From contig OX359198.1 in NCBI GenBank assembly GCA_947172415.1, positions 1,643,401 through 1,707,400 of the forward strand: a stretch of DNA of 64,000 nucleotides. The letters run 5' to 3'. Origin of the DNA: Chondrosia reniformis (lineage: Eukaryota > Porifera > Demospongiae > Chondrillida > Chondrillidae). The position numbers and the translations under genes are program-made. Shown here one piece after another: positions 49,742 through 63,930 of this stretch; within the stretch, counting starts at the first letter, position 1, and each line of letters opens with the position of its first letter. The notes under the pieces were generated by a model. That model did no database searches, was not told the origin of the DNA, and was given only the letters and a program-made list of their open reading frames with translations.

Positions 49742-52700
49742 TCCTTCTGGAAGCATGCTTCAGGTATAGAATACTTTCATGCCATTCCATATATGGTAAT
49801 TGTGGTTGCTGGGTGACTGATTCATAGAATAGTTGTGGGTTTGCATGCAATACATGGTTACTTAACTGTATAACTATTCAATGTTTTGTCTCCCTCCATC
49901 AATTGTACTCTAAATTAATTGTACACATTTTTGAGCACTGGCAAAGTCTGTCGATTACAATTTGTAAATGGATGATTGTCTAATATATACTTTATTTTTT
50001 GTAACTCTATATTATAAACTTTACACACCTTGATTTTAGCAACGTGCACATATTATTAATTTTATAGAATTGTATAAAATCTTTAGTTATGTGTTTCCAT
50101 CATGCAGATATAGTGTTTCTTTATTATTATATATATGCGTGCATAACGTGTATATATACATTAATTAGCTTTACATATGAGAAGTTAATTATATAACTTG
50201 CACACTTGCAAAATATTAATTATTTTGATATTTACTGCTTTGCCCAGAGAATTTATAAATTGGAACATAACCTGGCTATATACGTCGGCTGTGAGGCCTA
50301 CGTATATATATATGGCCAATTCACATGGCTGCTTTGATGGCTGACTGCATGCATGGGTTATATAATATGTAAATAAATATAGGTACTTATGTAAGTTACG
50401 GCCATTTTCCTAATAGAGATACGTACGTATGGTTGAAATGATGAAAAGGATTGCTAATAAGAATATTCAAACAGAATGCTTTCCTATACGTAGATTTATA
50501 TTATAGCATTCACAATTGAAATTGAGATTGATATACATGTATTAAAAAAGGTACCAATTAACCTTTTCTCCTAGAAAACTACTGACCCAGGTTTCCTCTT
50601 TGGTAACATATAATTGACTTCAGTAAAAACCCACTTTACTGCTTCATGGCTTCTATATAGAGCTATGTGACCTCTACTAAGGCAAATAGGTCTTCTAATA
50701 CAATTTGTGCATTTTAAGTTTTCACATCATTCCTTACTGATGCAGTAGTAAACCCTTACAGTTTTCCTGGAATGCACAACTCTGATCTGGTTAATAACAA
50801 TAGTCTTTTCTTAGGCTAGTTAGTGTCACCTTTATAGACACAGGAAAAGTGGTCTGCAACTGAAACTTTACAAATTATTGAACTCATTATTGCAAAAGAA
50901 CTGGAAATAGTGAGCTTTCTATGAAATATACATCAAAACGAAATTTAGAATAAATACAAATTAATTCATTTTATTATGGTATCTGGGTTTTTCTAATTGG
51001 TTTAAAATTTCTATTCATATAAATCGGTTTCTTCGTATACTTTAGTCTAAAGTATAGTCAAATAATCCTTCAATGATATATACTGTAAACATGTATAGCC
51101 ACATCTTTAACATTGATCATTTGCATTTACCCATGTTCAATGCAGCATGCAGATAGATTATTAATAAGTAGATTCCACTACTGTTCCTACTATATTATAC
51201 GGATGTGTGTACCAACGTAGTTGATAAATTAAATCTATTAGTAGCCACTGAATCGAGGAAACTTCCCTTCTAAGATTTGTTTCTAATCCCTATCAATGGA
51301 AATGTTACATCATAGCAGGTAGAGATATCATTATTTGTTTATTATAAATAAATGGCTGATCTAAGTTAATTACACAGATGAATAATTCTAGGAAATTTAA
51401 CAACAAAAGAGAATATTATGTATTGTGCAATGTTTATTGCATAATATTAAACATTACCTTTGAAATTGCCTTTCTTCATATATACAATAGTGATTATTAT
51501 ATATATATATAATATACCTCTCTTTTATGCATACATGTATATATACATATATAATGAATATATATCCTTTACTGATCTTTGCAATAGCATATATACACTG
51601 TGTCTGTTATAAAGTTAAACTGTTAGTGGAATTTGACAGAGTGGAAGCACTGTACTCTTATCTCAGTGCATGCCTTTGGTGAATTTAAACTGCTTCCTGG
51701 AATGTTGCAATTGAATGATTTAATGAGGTAGTAGTGCATGAGTCATCAAGTACAATGTACAGATGGGTCATAAGCCTGAGTAGTGATTAATGATTTTATA
51801 AGTTGATCATGAATAATGTCACTTGATATCTCTCTGAAAAGTGTTAGTGCTATGTATATAATATAAATAGAAAATGATTACACTCTAGCTATTGAACACA
51901 CTTCAAATTGATACTGTAAAGGCTCATTGCTGCGTGGAGGGTACTGGTTATAGATAGTTCAAATTATTGCTTATAATTATAGAACAATAATATTTCTGGA
52001 GTAAACATTTAGGACTACACCAGTGCTCTGCTCCACCTCTTTATCTCTTACACTTATAGTAATAAATTTCTCTATTATACTATAATTAGAGACAATTCTA
52101 AAATTTCTTATTCTATACGTATATATAAGCTGATACTCAGCATTACTTGTATTGATTATTTTATATATATATATCTATGATGGTTCAATTTTAAATATAT
52201 ATTTTTTTAATTTAGTGCTACTGGCTATATTACCCATGATAATGCTATATAATTTATAGCAATAATAGCAGTATATATACATGCAAAAGATTAAAAAAAT
52301 CGGAATATCTTACTATCTGACAGACTGGCACATCAGTTCCTTTAGGTCATAGTTCTTTCCTCATTATTGAGGAATGTGTCAAAGTTTTCAAAACAGACTA
52401 TTTGGCTCTGTTTTGGAAAGCCTTGTAAGTGTCCTGAGTGTGCAGGGGTGGAAGCCTTATTGTGGAAAATTCAATTTTTTTCAAATGAACAGTGGTCTTA
52501 TGTCACAAGATTGTTAGCATTCCTAAATGTATTAAGAAATCTCACTCTAGATAATGCCTAGCAACTGCAACTACTACTTCTAGCTAGAGTTCAATATAGA
52601 ACTTACATATGACCATTAGATTAATTTTAACTTCTGTACCATGTATACATACGTAGCTGTTACAGTATTCTATATATAGCTATATATTTATTGAAGTTTG

Positions 52701-53019
52701 TATCAAGGATCCATGTTGTGTGTGAAGTTTTTAATGGACTAATAGTCATCTCCAAGTACTCTTGATAAATTTCCCAAAGATGACTGGGTAACAGTTACTG
52801 TATAACAGGATTTTGGTCTCCCAATCAGGATAAGCTATATGATGTTGGTCTGACATACAGAGATTATCTTTTTCACAGAATATACGTAGTACTGGCATTG
52901 TTCTGACATCTCTATTATATATATATATACGGTATAGGTATATTTCTTTAATGTACAGATATACGTATATACTGCCATATACAACTGTATACAAGTAACA
53001 TATAAGAAATCCTTATTCT

Positions 53020-53425
53020 AATATATATGCATTGCAAGTTACCGGGTATGTACAAAATATTTTGATTATATACCAGGATAATTAAAAATGCAAGTGTTTA
53101 TCACTTATGCATGGGTACCATAAAATCCTAGTGTTGCTACCATAGATCTTATATACTTACGTAGGTTACGTAAGTATATAAGATCTATGCTGCTACAAAG
53201 AGCAGTATGGCTTAGCCAGACCAGTATTAATCAATAATTATTTCACTTTCCAATTAACAGACTCGTATTCACATGTCTTACATGTGCTTGTGGTCTTGGT
53301 GGAACTGCATAATGGATTTAGAAGCGCTCTATTCTCAATGGCTTCCAAACCACCCAATTGCAACTTCCTCTCAGAAAATCCGGTATAATTTTAACAAGTA
53401 GAATATCTGAACATGTAAGGTTTAA
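53020..53425. repeat. Duplicated flank segment, copy B (pairs with 43860-44165)
   Basis: Same ordered words as copy A. The minus-strand frame from 53378 down to 53238 is open for 47 codons including the stop (KLQLGGLEAIENRALLNPLC, then SSTKTTSTCKTCEYE). The palindrome at 53141-53189 is an extra insertion here. Confidence 0.85.
53141..53189. repeat. Perfect 49-bp palindrome
   Basis: Two 23-bp arms (CATAGATCTTATATACTTAC then GTA, and the exact reverse complement) flank a 3-bp centre GGT. Copy A of the flanking duplicated segment lacks it. Confidence 0.95.
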
Positions 53426-53435
53426 TTTGTACTGG

Positions 53436-53507
53436 TATGTGTATTGAATGTGGGTTCAATATTACCCTTATATGTGTATTGAATGTGGGTTCAATATTAC
53501 CCTTATA
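53436..53507. repeat. Tandem duplication of ~36 bp
   Basis: TATGTGTATTGAATGTGGGT plus TCAATATTACCCTTA occurs twice in direct tandem. The equivalent site near 44195-44230 has a single diverged copy. Confidence 0.85.
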
Positions 53508-54068
53508 GAAAAATTTGTTAAATTTTTTTGTAAAGAAGCATACATGTATACAGTATTACGTATATTAATAATATCATTGTATATTAATAATATATACATA
53601 ATATAATATATACATAATACAGTGTATATATTTAAAGCTGAAATATATGACTAATACAAAATTGAATTCAGTTATGGTATATATGCACATCTGCCACTGA
53701 CATGAACATGTAAATTGAGAGAGATTAATATGTATTATAAAGAATATAGTTAATTATGTTAATTATACTACGTATAAGTCAAATATGAATACAATATATG
53801 TAACTACGTACTTGTATGTTATTTATAGATACTATATATAGACAGAGATCACAAGTGTATAAAGATATATATAGGGTTACCTATAAAAAAACCATAGGGT
53901 GTACACACTGCATACGTAGGTGTCTGCATGTGAATGCTGACATCAACACAAGTTGAATGCTAATATATACACAATTAATATGCTATTGTAACAACCATGC
54001 ATTATTGAGATAATAAAATTATTAAAGATTTTTGGTCATTAAAATCAACACATGCAAAAATATTCTTT

Positions 54069-57209
<3,141 letters not shown>

Positions 57210-58900
57210 ATTCAAGACTTTTTGAAGTGAATATAAATGTAGCTGCCTGAATTAATGTGTTCTTTTATATATATAACTGATATAATTGGCTTCAGCTCCC
57301 CACTTATATACTGCCTCTCACTCGTAAAATATTGTAAGTTGTTGGCATTCCTTCAGTACTAAAGGAATGATGTTTCATATTTTCCAGACCTTAAATTAAT
57401 TAAGCCTTTAGATTACACGACAAACAAATGGCTGGAATTCAAGGAATTGTCTCTGCATCCGCTCACCACCAGAAGGTGTCATCCGCTTCTCCAACGGATT
57501 AGGCTATACATGGATTAAATTGGTAAAATAGCACAAGGTTTAGATTCCACTGCAATTATTAATGATATATCAATGACACTGCTAAATATGTGTTTTAGGC
57601 AATTGATATATTATAACTACGTAGCTGCAGGTTAACATGTTGTATTCACCCACATAAATTTTGAATGGATGCAAATCTCGCAAGTGCAGCCTAACTAAAA
57701 GAAGACTCATATGATCCAGGAGTAGCTCTGTGTTCTCTGACAAGTATATTGATTTACATTATTTTGTGTGCATTGTCATTCATAAGCTGTTGCACAGGCC
57801 AAGTGCAATTATAACTCCCTTAGTGCACAGTTTCACTTAGACTGTAGCCTCAACCTTCACTTATTATGAAACCACAAGTGTTTCACTTGAGGTGGATTAA
57901 TAAGTTAATGCAGTCATCCAAACTTACCATCATTGAAGTGTACCACACTGATGAGTCCATATGAGGGCGAAACAGCTGTCTATATATATAGGGAAAAAAT
58001 ATAAACCAAGTGAGATATCAATCTTTGGATGAACGGATACAAGAATCTTCTTTCCTTTTTCTTCTTCTTTTTTCCTGGGCCATGAACAGTTACTACAGAT
58101 TTTTCACAAATTTATTCTACAGCTCCATTATACATTATCTCTCTCTACAAAGTTATATCTTGTGAGGTGATCTGTCAGGCTCATTGATTCTGCCAAATAA
58201 ATTTAACATGTGTTTTGGCTAATAAACTTAGACTTCTCGTCTCTATGTACATACCAAATAAAAGAGCATTTTAGTTGTAAAGGGTCCTGTCTAGTCATAC
58301 TTACATTGATAGGTCTTTTATAGTATGTTTAATTGATGAAAGTCACATTCTTTGCTGTACAAATACAGAAGTCTAAAGTTCAAAAATTAGAAAATACATA
58401 CTAATGACATTCTATGCATATATATACGTATATGCATGAAAACCTAGTCATATGTAATTATAATTTTTATTATATCATCTGACTTGATCTTATATAATAT
58501 ACAATATATATTATATAGAATGATGTAAATGGAATGCATTCAAAACAAGTGACTGTATACCTATAATTAAGTGGCTAGTATTCGCTAAAGGTTTTCCTAG
58601 CACATGCATCAAGTATTTTAAAAATGCATCACATATTTTTACATTATTGATATGCATATAATTTGATAAGGCTACATGTGTTGCTACAATACAGTGTGTG
58701 AGGCACAGTGCCAGTCCATGCAATGTGAAATATACATACATTGAAAAGGTATAATCATATATATACTCTAATATGTAGTATTATACGTATGTACATAAAT
58801 ATTATACACGGCAGCATTTACTGTATGTATATTTATAGTATGTATATACAGTGTGTGAGACACAGTGCCAGTCAATGCCACGTATATAGGTAAGAGTACA
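57210..58900. other. Intergenic region upstream of paralogue 3
   Basis: No gene was seen. It contains words related to the interspersed repeat (GAAACAGCTGTCT at about 57969) and a duplicated word CAGTGTGTGAGGCACAGTGC at about 58692, with a near copy at 58849. Confidence 0.5.
57262..57269 (-). promoter_or_regulatory. TATA box of paralogue 3
   Basis: On minus TATAAAAG (context ATATATATAAAAGAACAC), about 55-60 bp upstream of the ATG at 57209. Confidence 0.5.
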
Positions 58901-58904
58901 AGAT

Positions 58905-59150
58905 TCACAGAAGATCAAGATAAAGAAAAAGACAAAGACTCCCAGGATCACTGATGAAGGGGGAATTCCCAGAAACAGCTGTCTGACACAGTGGAGAAGA
59001 AGATGAAAGAAGATGAAAGAAAGGAAAAGAAGAAAGAAAAGACTTCTGTATCTTCATCCAAAGCTCTCTTCAGGTTTAGTTCCTTTATAGGTTTTTTACA
59101 GAATAGGCATAGCATGTACAGTAGGAAAATGGAATATTAGATTTTTCATG
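58905..59150 (+). repeat. Interspersed repeat, GACTCCCAGGG family
   Basis: Starts TTCACAGAAGATCAAGATAA, then GACTCCCAGGATCACTGATG, AATTCCCAGAAACAGCTGTC, TCCAAAGCTCTCTTCAGG and the TTAGATTTTTCATGATAC end. It is a near full-length copy. Confidence 0.75.
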
Positions 59151-59245
59151 ATACAGGATTAGATATCTCAGGTTTTATTTGGCATGAAAACTATTTGACA
59201 CTTCTTAAACAGCCAGGTTTCAAAGAATGCTCAAGTATGCACAAT

Positions 59246-59340
59246 TTAATTTAAGTTTTTAACAGGCCCCTTTCCAAGTTTGTATACCCTTTGAAATCTG
59301 GCAGTGCAGAGTTTCAAATAGGCTTCATGCCTTCTGAAAC
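59246..59340 (-). CDS. Candidate terminal exon of the short secreted gene
   Basis: An acceptor (CATATCTCAG) is followed by 2 + 93 bases to a TAA. The phase fits the leftover base of exon 60691-60936. It reads RRHEAYLKLC, then FQRVYKLGKGPVKNLN. If correct, the short gene would encode 151 residues with a basic tail. The match could be chance (one in three for phase), and the intron would be 1.35 kb. Confidence 0.3.
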
Positions 59341-60690
59341 CTGAGATATGATCTATGTAGAAAAGAGTGCATGGAAGGATCCACAAATGTACACATTGAA
59401 CATATATGTATACACGTACATTTAAACAAGGTTTTGACAATCCTAATAGGGCATGTACATGTATGTCAGCTCTTCACTGTCTGTTTGAGACAATTCCTTC
59501 ACCGTATATATACAGTGGATACTGCATGGCTAACAAGAACATGTGCACTTTGCACGAATTAGCTATATCACTTTATGTGAACAAACTGGGAAACAGAATA
59601 CAAAAAAGCTATCATTTAACATGAATACATACTGTTAACGTGAACAGAATTTGTGCGACTGTTATAGTTTAACCATCAATTTAACTTTAAAATTTTCGTA
59701 GACTACACATATTTTAACCATATACATGGAACATATAAATTAAAGTTAAATAAAAACATTCAAAAATGAAGTTAAAAGTAGGGATGGCACTATAACAGTG
59801 ATTGGCACATCTAGAAAAAGTAACGAACAAGACAGTGATCATATTATGGTAAGGTTAACATTGCAGTAGTGGCATACTGCATGAAACTTAACTGTATTAT
59901 ACACATCACTTCTATGTTAGGGCGCATCATGGATATAGTATATAAAAGTAGGGATTAATGTATTGTAGCAGTACTATTAATTAACATGAATTAGGATGGA
60001 TATACATATTGAAATAAATACTGATAACGAGAATTACACATGGCAAGGAATAGTTTCCACTGTAATTAAATGAATAAAATTGGAGACAAATTAATATTGC
60101 AATTGATATTATGAAGTATGCATGATAAAAAATCACTATGGCAATCATAGTCAATGCAGTGGCAGTGTATACGAACATGTGCTAAAAAGCTGAGGTGAAT
60201 CCCCCTTTTTTCTACATTTTGAATATATACGTATATAAGGCTTGAAGATTTCACTTTGGCTATTCACGCATATATTAATGTTTGCATATATATGAATTTA
60301 TTATATATATACATTCCAGTCCATGACATTGTTTAAAAATATATAAAACTTGAATAAAAATACAACTATACAAATACTGTGATCAAGCGGTGTACAGGTG
60401 TTTTAAACATATATACGTACATGGGATATAAACAATGTTCAACAAAAGTAAGGTATACAATTTTATTATTAAACATGAAGGCACGATAGATTCCTTTTGC
60501 AATTGGTATATATATATACCCATGTATACTTGCTCCAGTTCCTCCAACATTTATATATATACCTTTACTGATCTATAATACAAAAATGAAACTTCAGACT
60601 CATTATCATGATCAGTTGCACAACATTAGTGTAAAGTTTCAAGAATAACACATTATATACGCATGCATGTATATACATAAGCATAGTTAC

Positions 60691-61207
60691 CTATAATTGT
60701 AAACTTCTGGAATTCGGAACATTTGGCATACTCATCAGTTACAGTAAATTTATATTCACCAGCTTCCAAGGCTCCATTTGGAATTCTATAAATAATAATA
60801 ATATCTTTTCCTCTTTTTTGTTGGCCTTCCTTAATAGTCTCTTCATGATCACCATCCAGTCTGGCTATTTTCCATGAATACAAGTGTCTAGGCTCACCAA
60901 TCCACGAGAATGTGATCCCTTCACTAGAATGTGTTTCTGGAGAGTAAATATGCACAATCACAGTTATTGGATGATGGATAACCAACATATATACATATGT
61001 ATATACACATGTTCTCATCTTACCTAAAGACAGAGGTCCTTGGCAAAGTTTGACGAAGTTCTGCTCTGGAAGTGGATTTGCAGAAATTATAGCGACTGTC
61101 AAAAGTAATGCTACAGATGACAAAATTTACGATCTTAATTTGTATAAGGCCTCCACATATATATTATAAATATAATTACCTATAAGTAGAGCTGATAACT
61201 GAAACAT
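60691..61207 (-). CDS. Short secreted protein with one Ig/FN3-like module (3' end uncertain)
   Basis: Exons: 61180-61207, 61024-61110, 60691-60936, joined in phase 1 throughout. The signal peptide starts MFQLSALLIALLLTVAIISA. Exon 3 encodes one all-beta module with ITFSWIGEPRHLYSWKI, then GALEAGEYKFTVTDEYAKC. This matches the order ALTFSW...LPVGxYxLN of exons 5-6 in the three larger genes. It lacks the Cys-rich, TIL and C-terminal exons. The final donor is ATAG|GTAACT at 60690, so at least one more exon follows (see 59246-59340). It is probably a reduced or ancestral member of the neighbouring family, kept on the same strand. Confidence 0.8.
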
Positions 61208-61324
61208 GTTCTCTTCTATACAGTATATGCAAATTATGCAGAGCTCAGATTCTATTTCCTTTAAGTTCCTTTAGATTTTGGTTCTTCAATTCTTGTACTA
61301 CTGGATTGAAAGCTGATTGTTACT

Positions 61325-61332
61325 CTTTTATA
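61325..61332 (-). promoter_or_regulatory. TATA box of the short secreted gene
   Basis: On minus TATAAAAG (context CAACTATAAAAGAGTAAC), about 120 bp upstream of the ATG at 61207. Confidence 0.55.
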
Positions 61333-61826
61333 GTTGAGTCACCGGCAGAATGATCTAATAGCTTGCAATTGGTTGCTGTAATCTATAAGGCTGCTAAATT
61401 ATAGTACTGAATCCATATAATGTGTACATTTTGATCTAATTTTACAGTATACCTAAGTAAGAAATTCAATACATCCTATGGAATAGTGAGATCACATTTC
61501 TAGGAATGTAAACTGTAGAAGTGAGCATAACACATTTTTGTAATAATATATAATCAATATCATCATTTTCCTAATATTATAATACGTATATGTATAGTGG
61601 GACAAGATAGATTTTAATATTTCTTGTGAATGAATCACTAAGCATATTTGTTCTGTATTATCCAGGAAGCTGATTTCATAAACCTAAATCAGAAACAATT
61701 AAGAAACAAGGGAAATGGAAGTGGCTTCACAAGTATGACTTACAGGGACTAAAGGAGTCATATTTTAATCTATTTAGTCTAAATACATATAAGTTAACTA
61801 ATTTTTTTCAATAATGGTTATATAGG

Positions 61827-61985
61827 AAGGATCATCTTTCAACTTTTAGGATGCAGTTTTGTTGTCTCTTGAGTGTCAGACATTTCAACCTTGAGGGTCA
61901 CTCAGAAGGCCATCATCTGACAATTAACAACAAAAATAATGATGCTATAAAAAAGTCGAAAGATGATCCTTTCAAAAGATAAGTT
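61827..61985. mobile_element. Foldback/MITE-like element, second copy of the 15039 family
   Basis: Starts GGAAGGATCATCTTTCAACT and ends AAAGATGATCCTTTCAAAAG with the same ATAAGTTCAACACAG flank as the 15039 copy. The interior (GTTTTGTTGTCTCTTGAGTG) is partly different. Flank sharing suggests the element is larger than the hairpin. Confidence 0.75.
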
Positions 61986-62334
61986 CAACACAGTTATTTA
62001 TTCAGTTGCATATATGTATTATCATGCATGAGTTAATATACTTTGAATTGAGTAATCATTCTGAATGTACAACTTCTTTCAATTATTGTGAACAAACAAT
62101 CTAAACACATCATTGAATTCGAAGTTGATTAAAATCCAAGTTTCAAAATGTTTTCCTTCTAAATTTTTCAAACATATAGTGGATGCTAACATTAACACAG
62201 TTCATATGTGTAGTCTGCATGATATAGGCTCCATTCTAGAGCTAGCTGAAGTGTTTGTTAGAGCAAGAGCTAGCTAAAGTTAGAGAACTATAAAGGATGT
62301 GTGTTTGAAGTGAAAAACTAAGAAATATCAATAG

Positions 62335-63384
62335 TTACAAAACCCAAATCTCCAGTAAATCAGTGTAGATATCTTCATTACTTTTTGGTTCATCACAGCA
62401 CCACCTGACTTCTATGTCTGCTTGAGTTTGTTCAATAACTCGATGAAACCATCTATCTTCATTGCAAGAAGGAGTACTAGACCCTAAACAGTCCCCTTTG
62501 TACCACAGTGGATTGTTGGTATCGCAGTATAAGTGGTTTGCAATGAAACTCGGGGCTGTTCTTATCTGATTTGCATTAGAATAGCTACTAGAGCATCCAG
62601 CTGCCAGTGTCCATAGGTGCTGTCTTGGGTTGCCATAGGTTATAGAGAGGCCATCTACATATGTTTGGTTAATAGTCCACCCTCCAACAGGACGCCAGGT
62701 AAAACCATCTGTAGAGTGAGATTTGTATCCTCTAGCAAAACCACACACTTGAGTATAGGTATTGTCAAGAGGAAATACAACACTGGAACATCCTGCAGTT
62801 GGTTCATGCACACCATGTGAATACCATATTCCATCTACTGTTCTATGACATGCTCTCTGTCCTGTGTTGCTGATAGAGACCTCATTAAGACCACTGGGGC
62901 ACTCCGCTTCTGGATCAGTCATATTTATGTAGGCTACCCTTCTCCAGTTACTACTAGTAATATTGCAAAGTGTTATTGTCATTTCCTCTTCGTTAGGGCT
63001 ATAGGTTATGAGATTTATAAGTTGGTTCATCTTCTCACACAAGGTGCTGTTTAGCTCTTCTATCTTCTTTCGACATTCAACCTTCTCTTCTTGAATCAAT
63101 TGTTTTATTTGGTCAAGTTGCTTGACAATGCTGCTGGTAAAATTTCCTAGGTCAGCATTTGAAGAGCTGTGACACTTTTCATAAGAAGCCTTTGCAAATA
63201 AAGAGAAGAATGACTGCCAAGATGCCATACTGGTGGAATCATCATTCAATGAGCACTGATTGTCAGCAGTAGTTTTAATAAGTATCAACTGGTTGGCCAG
63301 TATAAGAAGAATCCAATTCCATTTAACATACATCATCTTTTGCACGCGGTTAAAGCAGACTGAGGAGTTTTGAGTTTGCCTCAC
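62335..63384 (-). CDS. Secreted coiled-coil protein with Cys-rich C-terminal domain (349 aa, single exon)
   Basis: One uninterrupted frame. The ATG at 63384 gives 349 aa. The internal ATG at 63336 gives a better signal peptide (MMYVKWNWILLILANQLILI). Residues about 75-125 form a heptad-like coiled coil (SSIVKQLDQIKQLIQEEKVE, then KKIEELNSTLCEKMNQLINL). The C-terminal domain of about 200 residues has NWRRVAYINMTDP, CPSGL, VCGFARGYKSHSTDGF, YVDGLSITYGNPRQHLWTLA and DIEVRWCCDEPKSNEDIYTD. I recall the WRR-AYxNMTDP / YVDGxSxTxGxPRxHxWTxA pattern from predicted extracellular proteins of sponges, cnidarians and other marine invertebrates, without a known function. The ends match an oligomeric secreted protein with a stalk. 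Same strand and TATA type as the tandem family but no sequence relation. Confidence 0.9.
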   Translation of the reverse strand: MRQTQNSSVCFNRVQKMMYVKWNWILLILANQLILIKTTADNQCSLNDDSTSMASWQSFFSLFAKASYEKCHSSSNADLGNFTSSIVKQLDQIKQLIQEEKVECRKKIEELNSTLCEKMNQLINLITYSPNEEEMTITLCNITSSNWRRVAYINMTDPEAECPSGLNEVSISNTGQRACHRTVDGIWYSHGVHEPTAGCSSVVFPLDNTYTQVCGFARGYKSHSTDGFTWRPVGGWTINQTYVDGLSITYGNPRQHLWTLAAGCSSSYSNANQIRTAPSFIANHLYCDTNNPLWYKGDCLGSSTPSCNEDRWFHRVIEQTQADIEVRWCCDEPKSNEDIYTDLLEIWVL

Positions 63385-63432
63385 TCTGAAAGGCTACTGA
63401 TTGGTGGAGGTGTAGTTCCTGTTTTAGAACTG

Positions 63433-63440
63433 ATTTTATA
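63433..63440 (-). promoter_or_regulatory. TATA box of the coiled-coil secreted gene
   Basis: On minus TATAAAAT (context GCACTATAAAATCAG), about 50 bp upstream of ATG 63384 and 100 bp upstream of ATG 63336. Confidence 0.5.
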
Positions 63441-63930
63441 GTGCAGTGATTAGGCCGGGTGCCTATAGTTTTTATGTACGTACGTACAAATGCTGTAGAT
63501 GCGGTAAATGTTGTACACGCGGTAAAAATGTTGTAGATGCGGTAAATGTACGTACATGCGGTAAAAACGTTGTAGATGCGGTAAATGTTGTATATATATA
63601 TACGTATACATGCGGTAAAAACGTTGTATATGCGGTATATACGTATATGTTGTTTGATAGTCCAACGACCTTCGTAAGCTGATATACTTCTTCTTCCCTA
63701 TCCACTAATCAGTAGCTTTTCAGAGTGAGTTCTGGTTTAAGCTGACTGAGGAAAGTTTAGAGTTTGCCTCACTCTGAAAAGCTATTGATTGGTGGAGGTC
63801 ATATCCTAAGCTTGGGTGCATCGATATCATAGTGGTGTGTACGGTTATCAGCTTACGGAGGTCGTTGGACTATCAAATAACAAACAGCTATCTACAACAT
63901 TTACCGCATTTACAACTGTTACATCAAACA
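63440..63930. repeat. Compound inverted and direct repeat upstream of the coiled-coil gene
   Basis: A GTAGATGCGGTAAATGTTGT-type minisatellite (about 63488-63640) is followed by GATAGTCCAACGACCTTCGT (63656). The reverse complements of both occur at about 63848-63915 in mirror order. Between them, 63739-63812 repeats the gene's own 5' region (AGAGTTTGCCTCACTCTGAA, then TTGATTGGTGGAGG), which is also at about 63357-63412. Confidence 0.85.

Larger units (their letters stand above)
49632..54068. other. Intergenic region between paralogues 2 and 3
   Basis: No supported gene; AT-rich with TATATA runs. A 64-codon frame at 52367-52561 has a CKCPEC word but no splice context or recognisable domain. 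The right third holds the duplicated flank segment (53020-53425) and a perfect palindrome (53141-53189). Confidence 0.5.
61208..62334. other. Intergenic region with a foldback element
   Basis: Holds the TATA box of the short secreted gene and the foldback at 61827. No coding exon was seen. The right end is the 3' flank of the gene stopping at 62335. Confidence 0.5.

Noticed and set aside
52367-52561. 64-codon ORF with a CKCPEC motif
   Set aside because: There is no second metal-binding pair, no splice context and AT-rich flanks; a chance frame is more likely.
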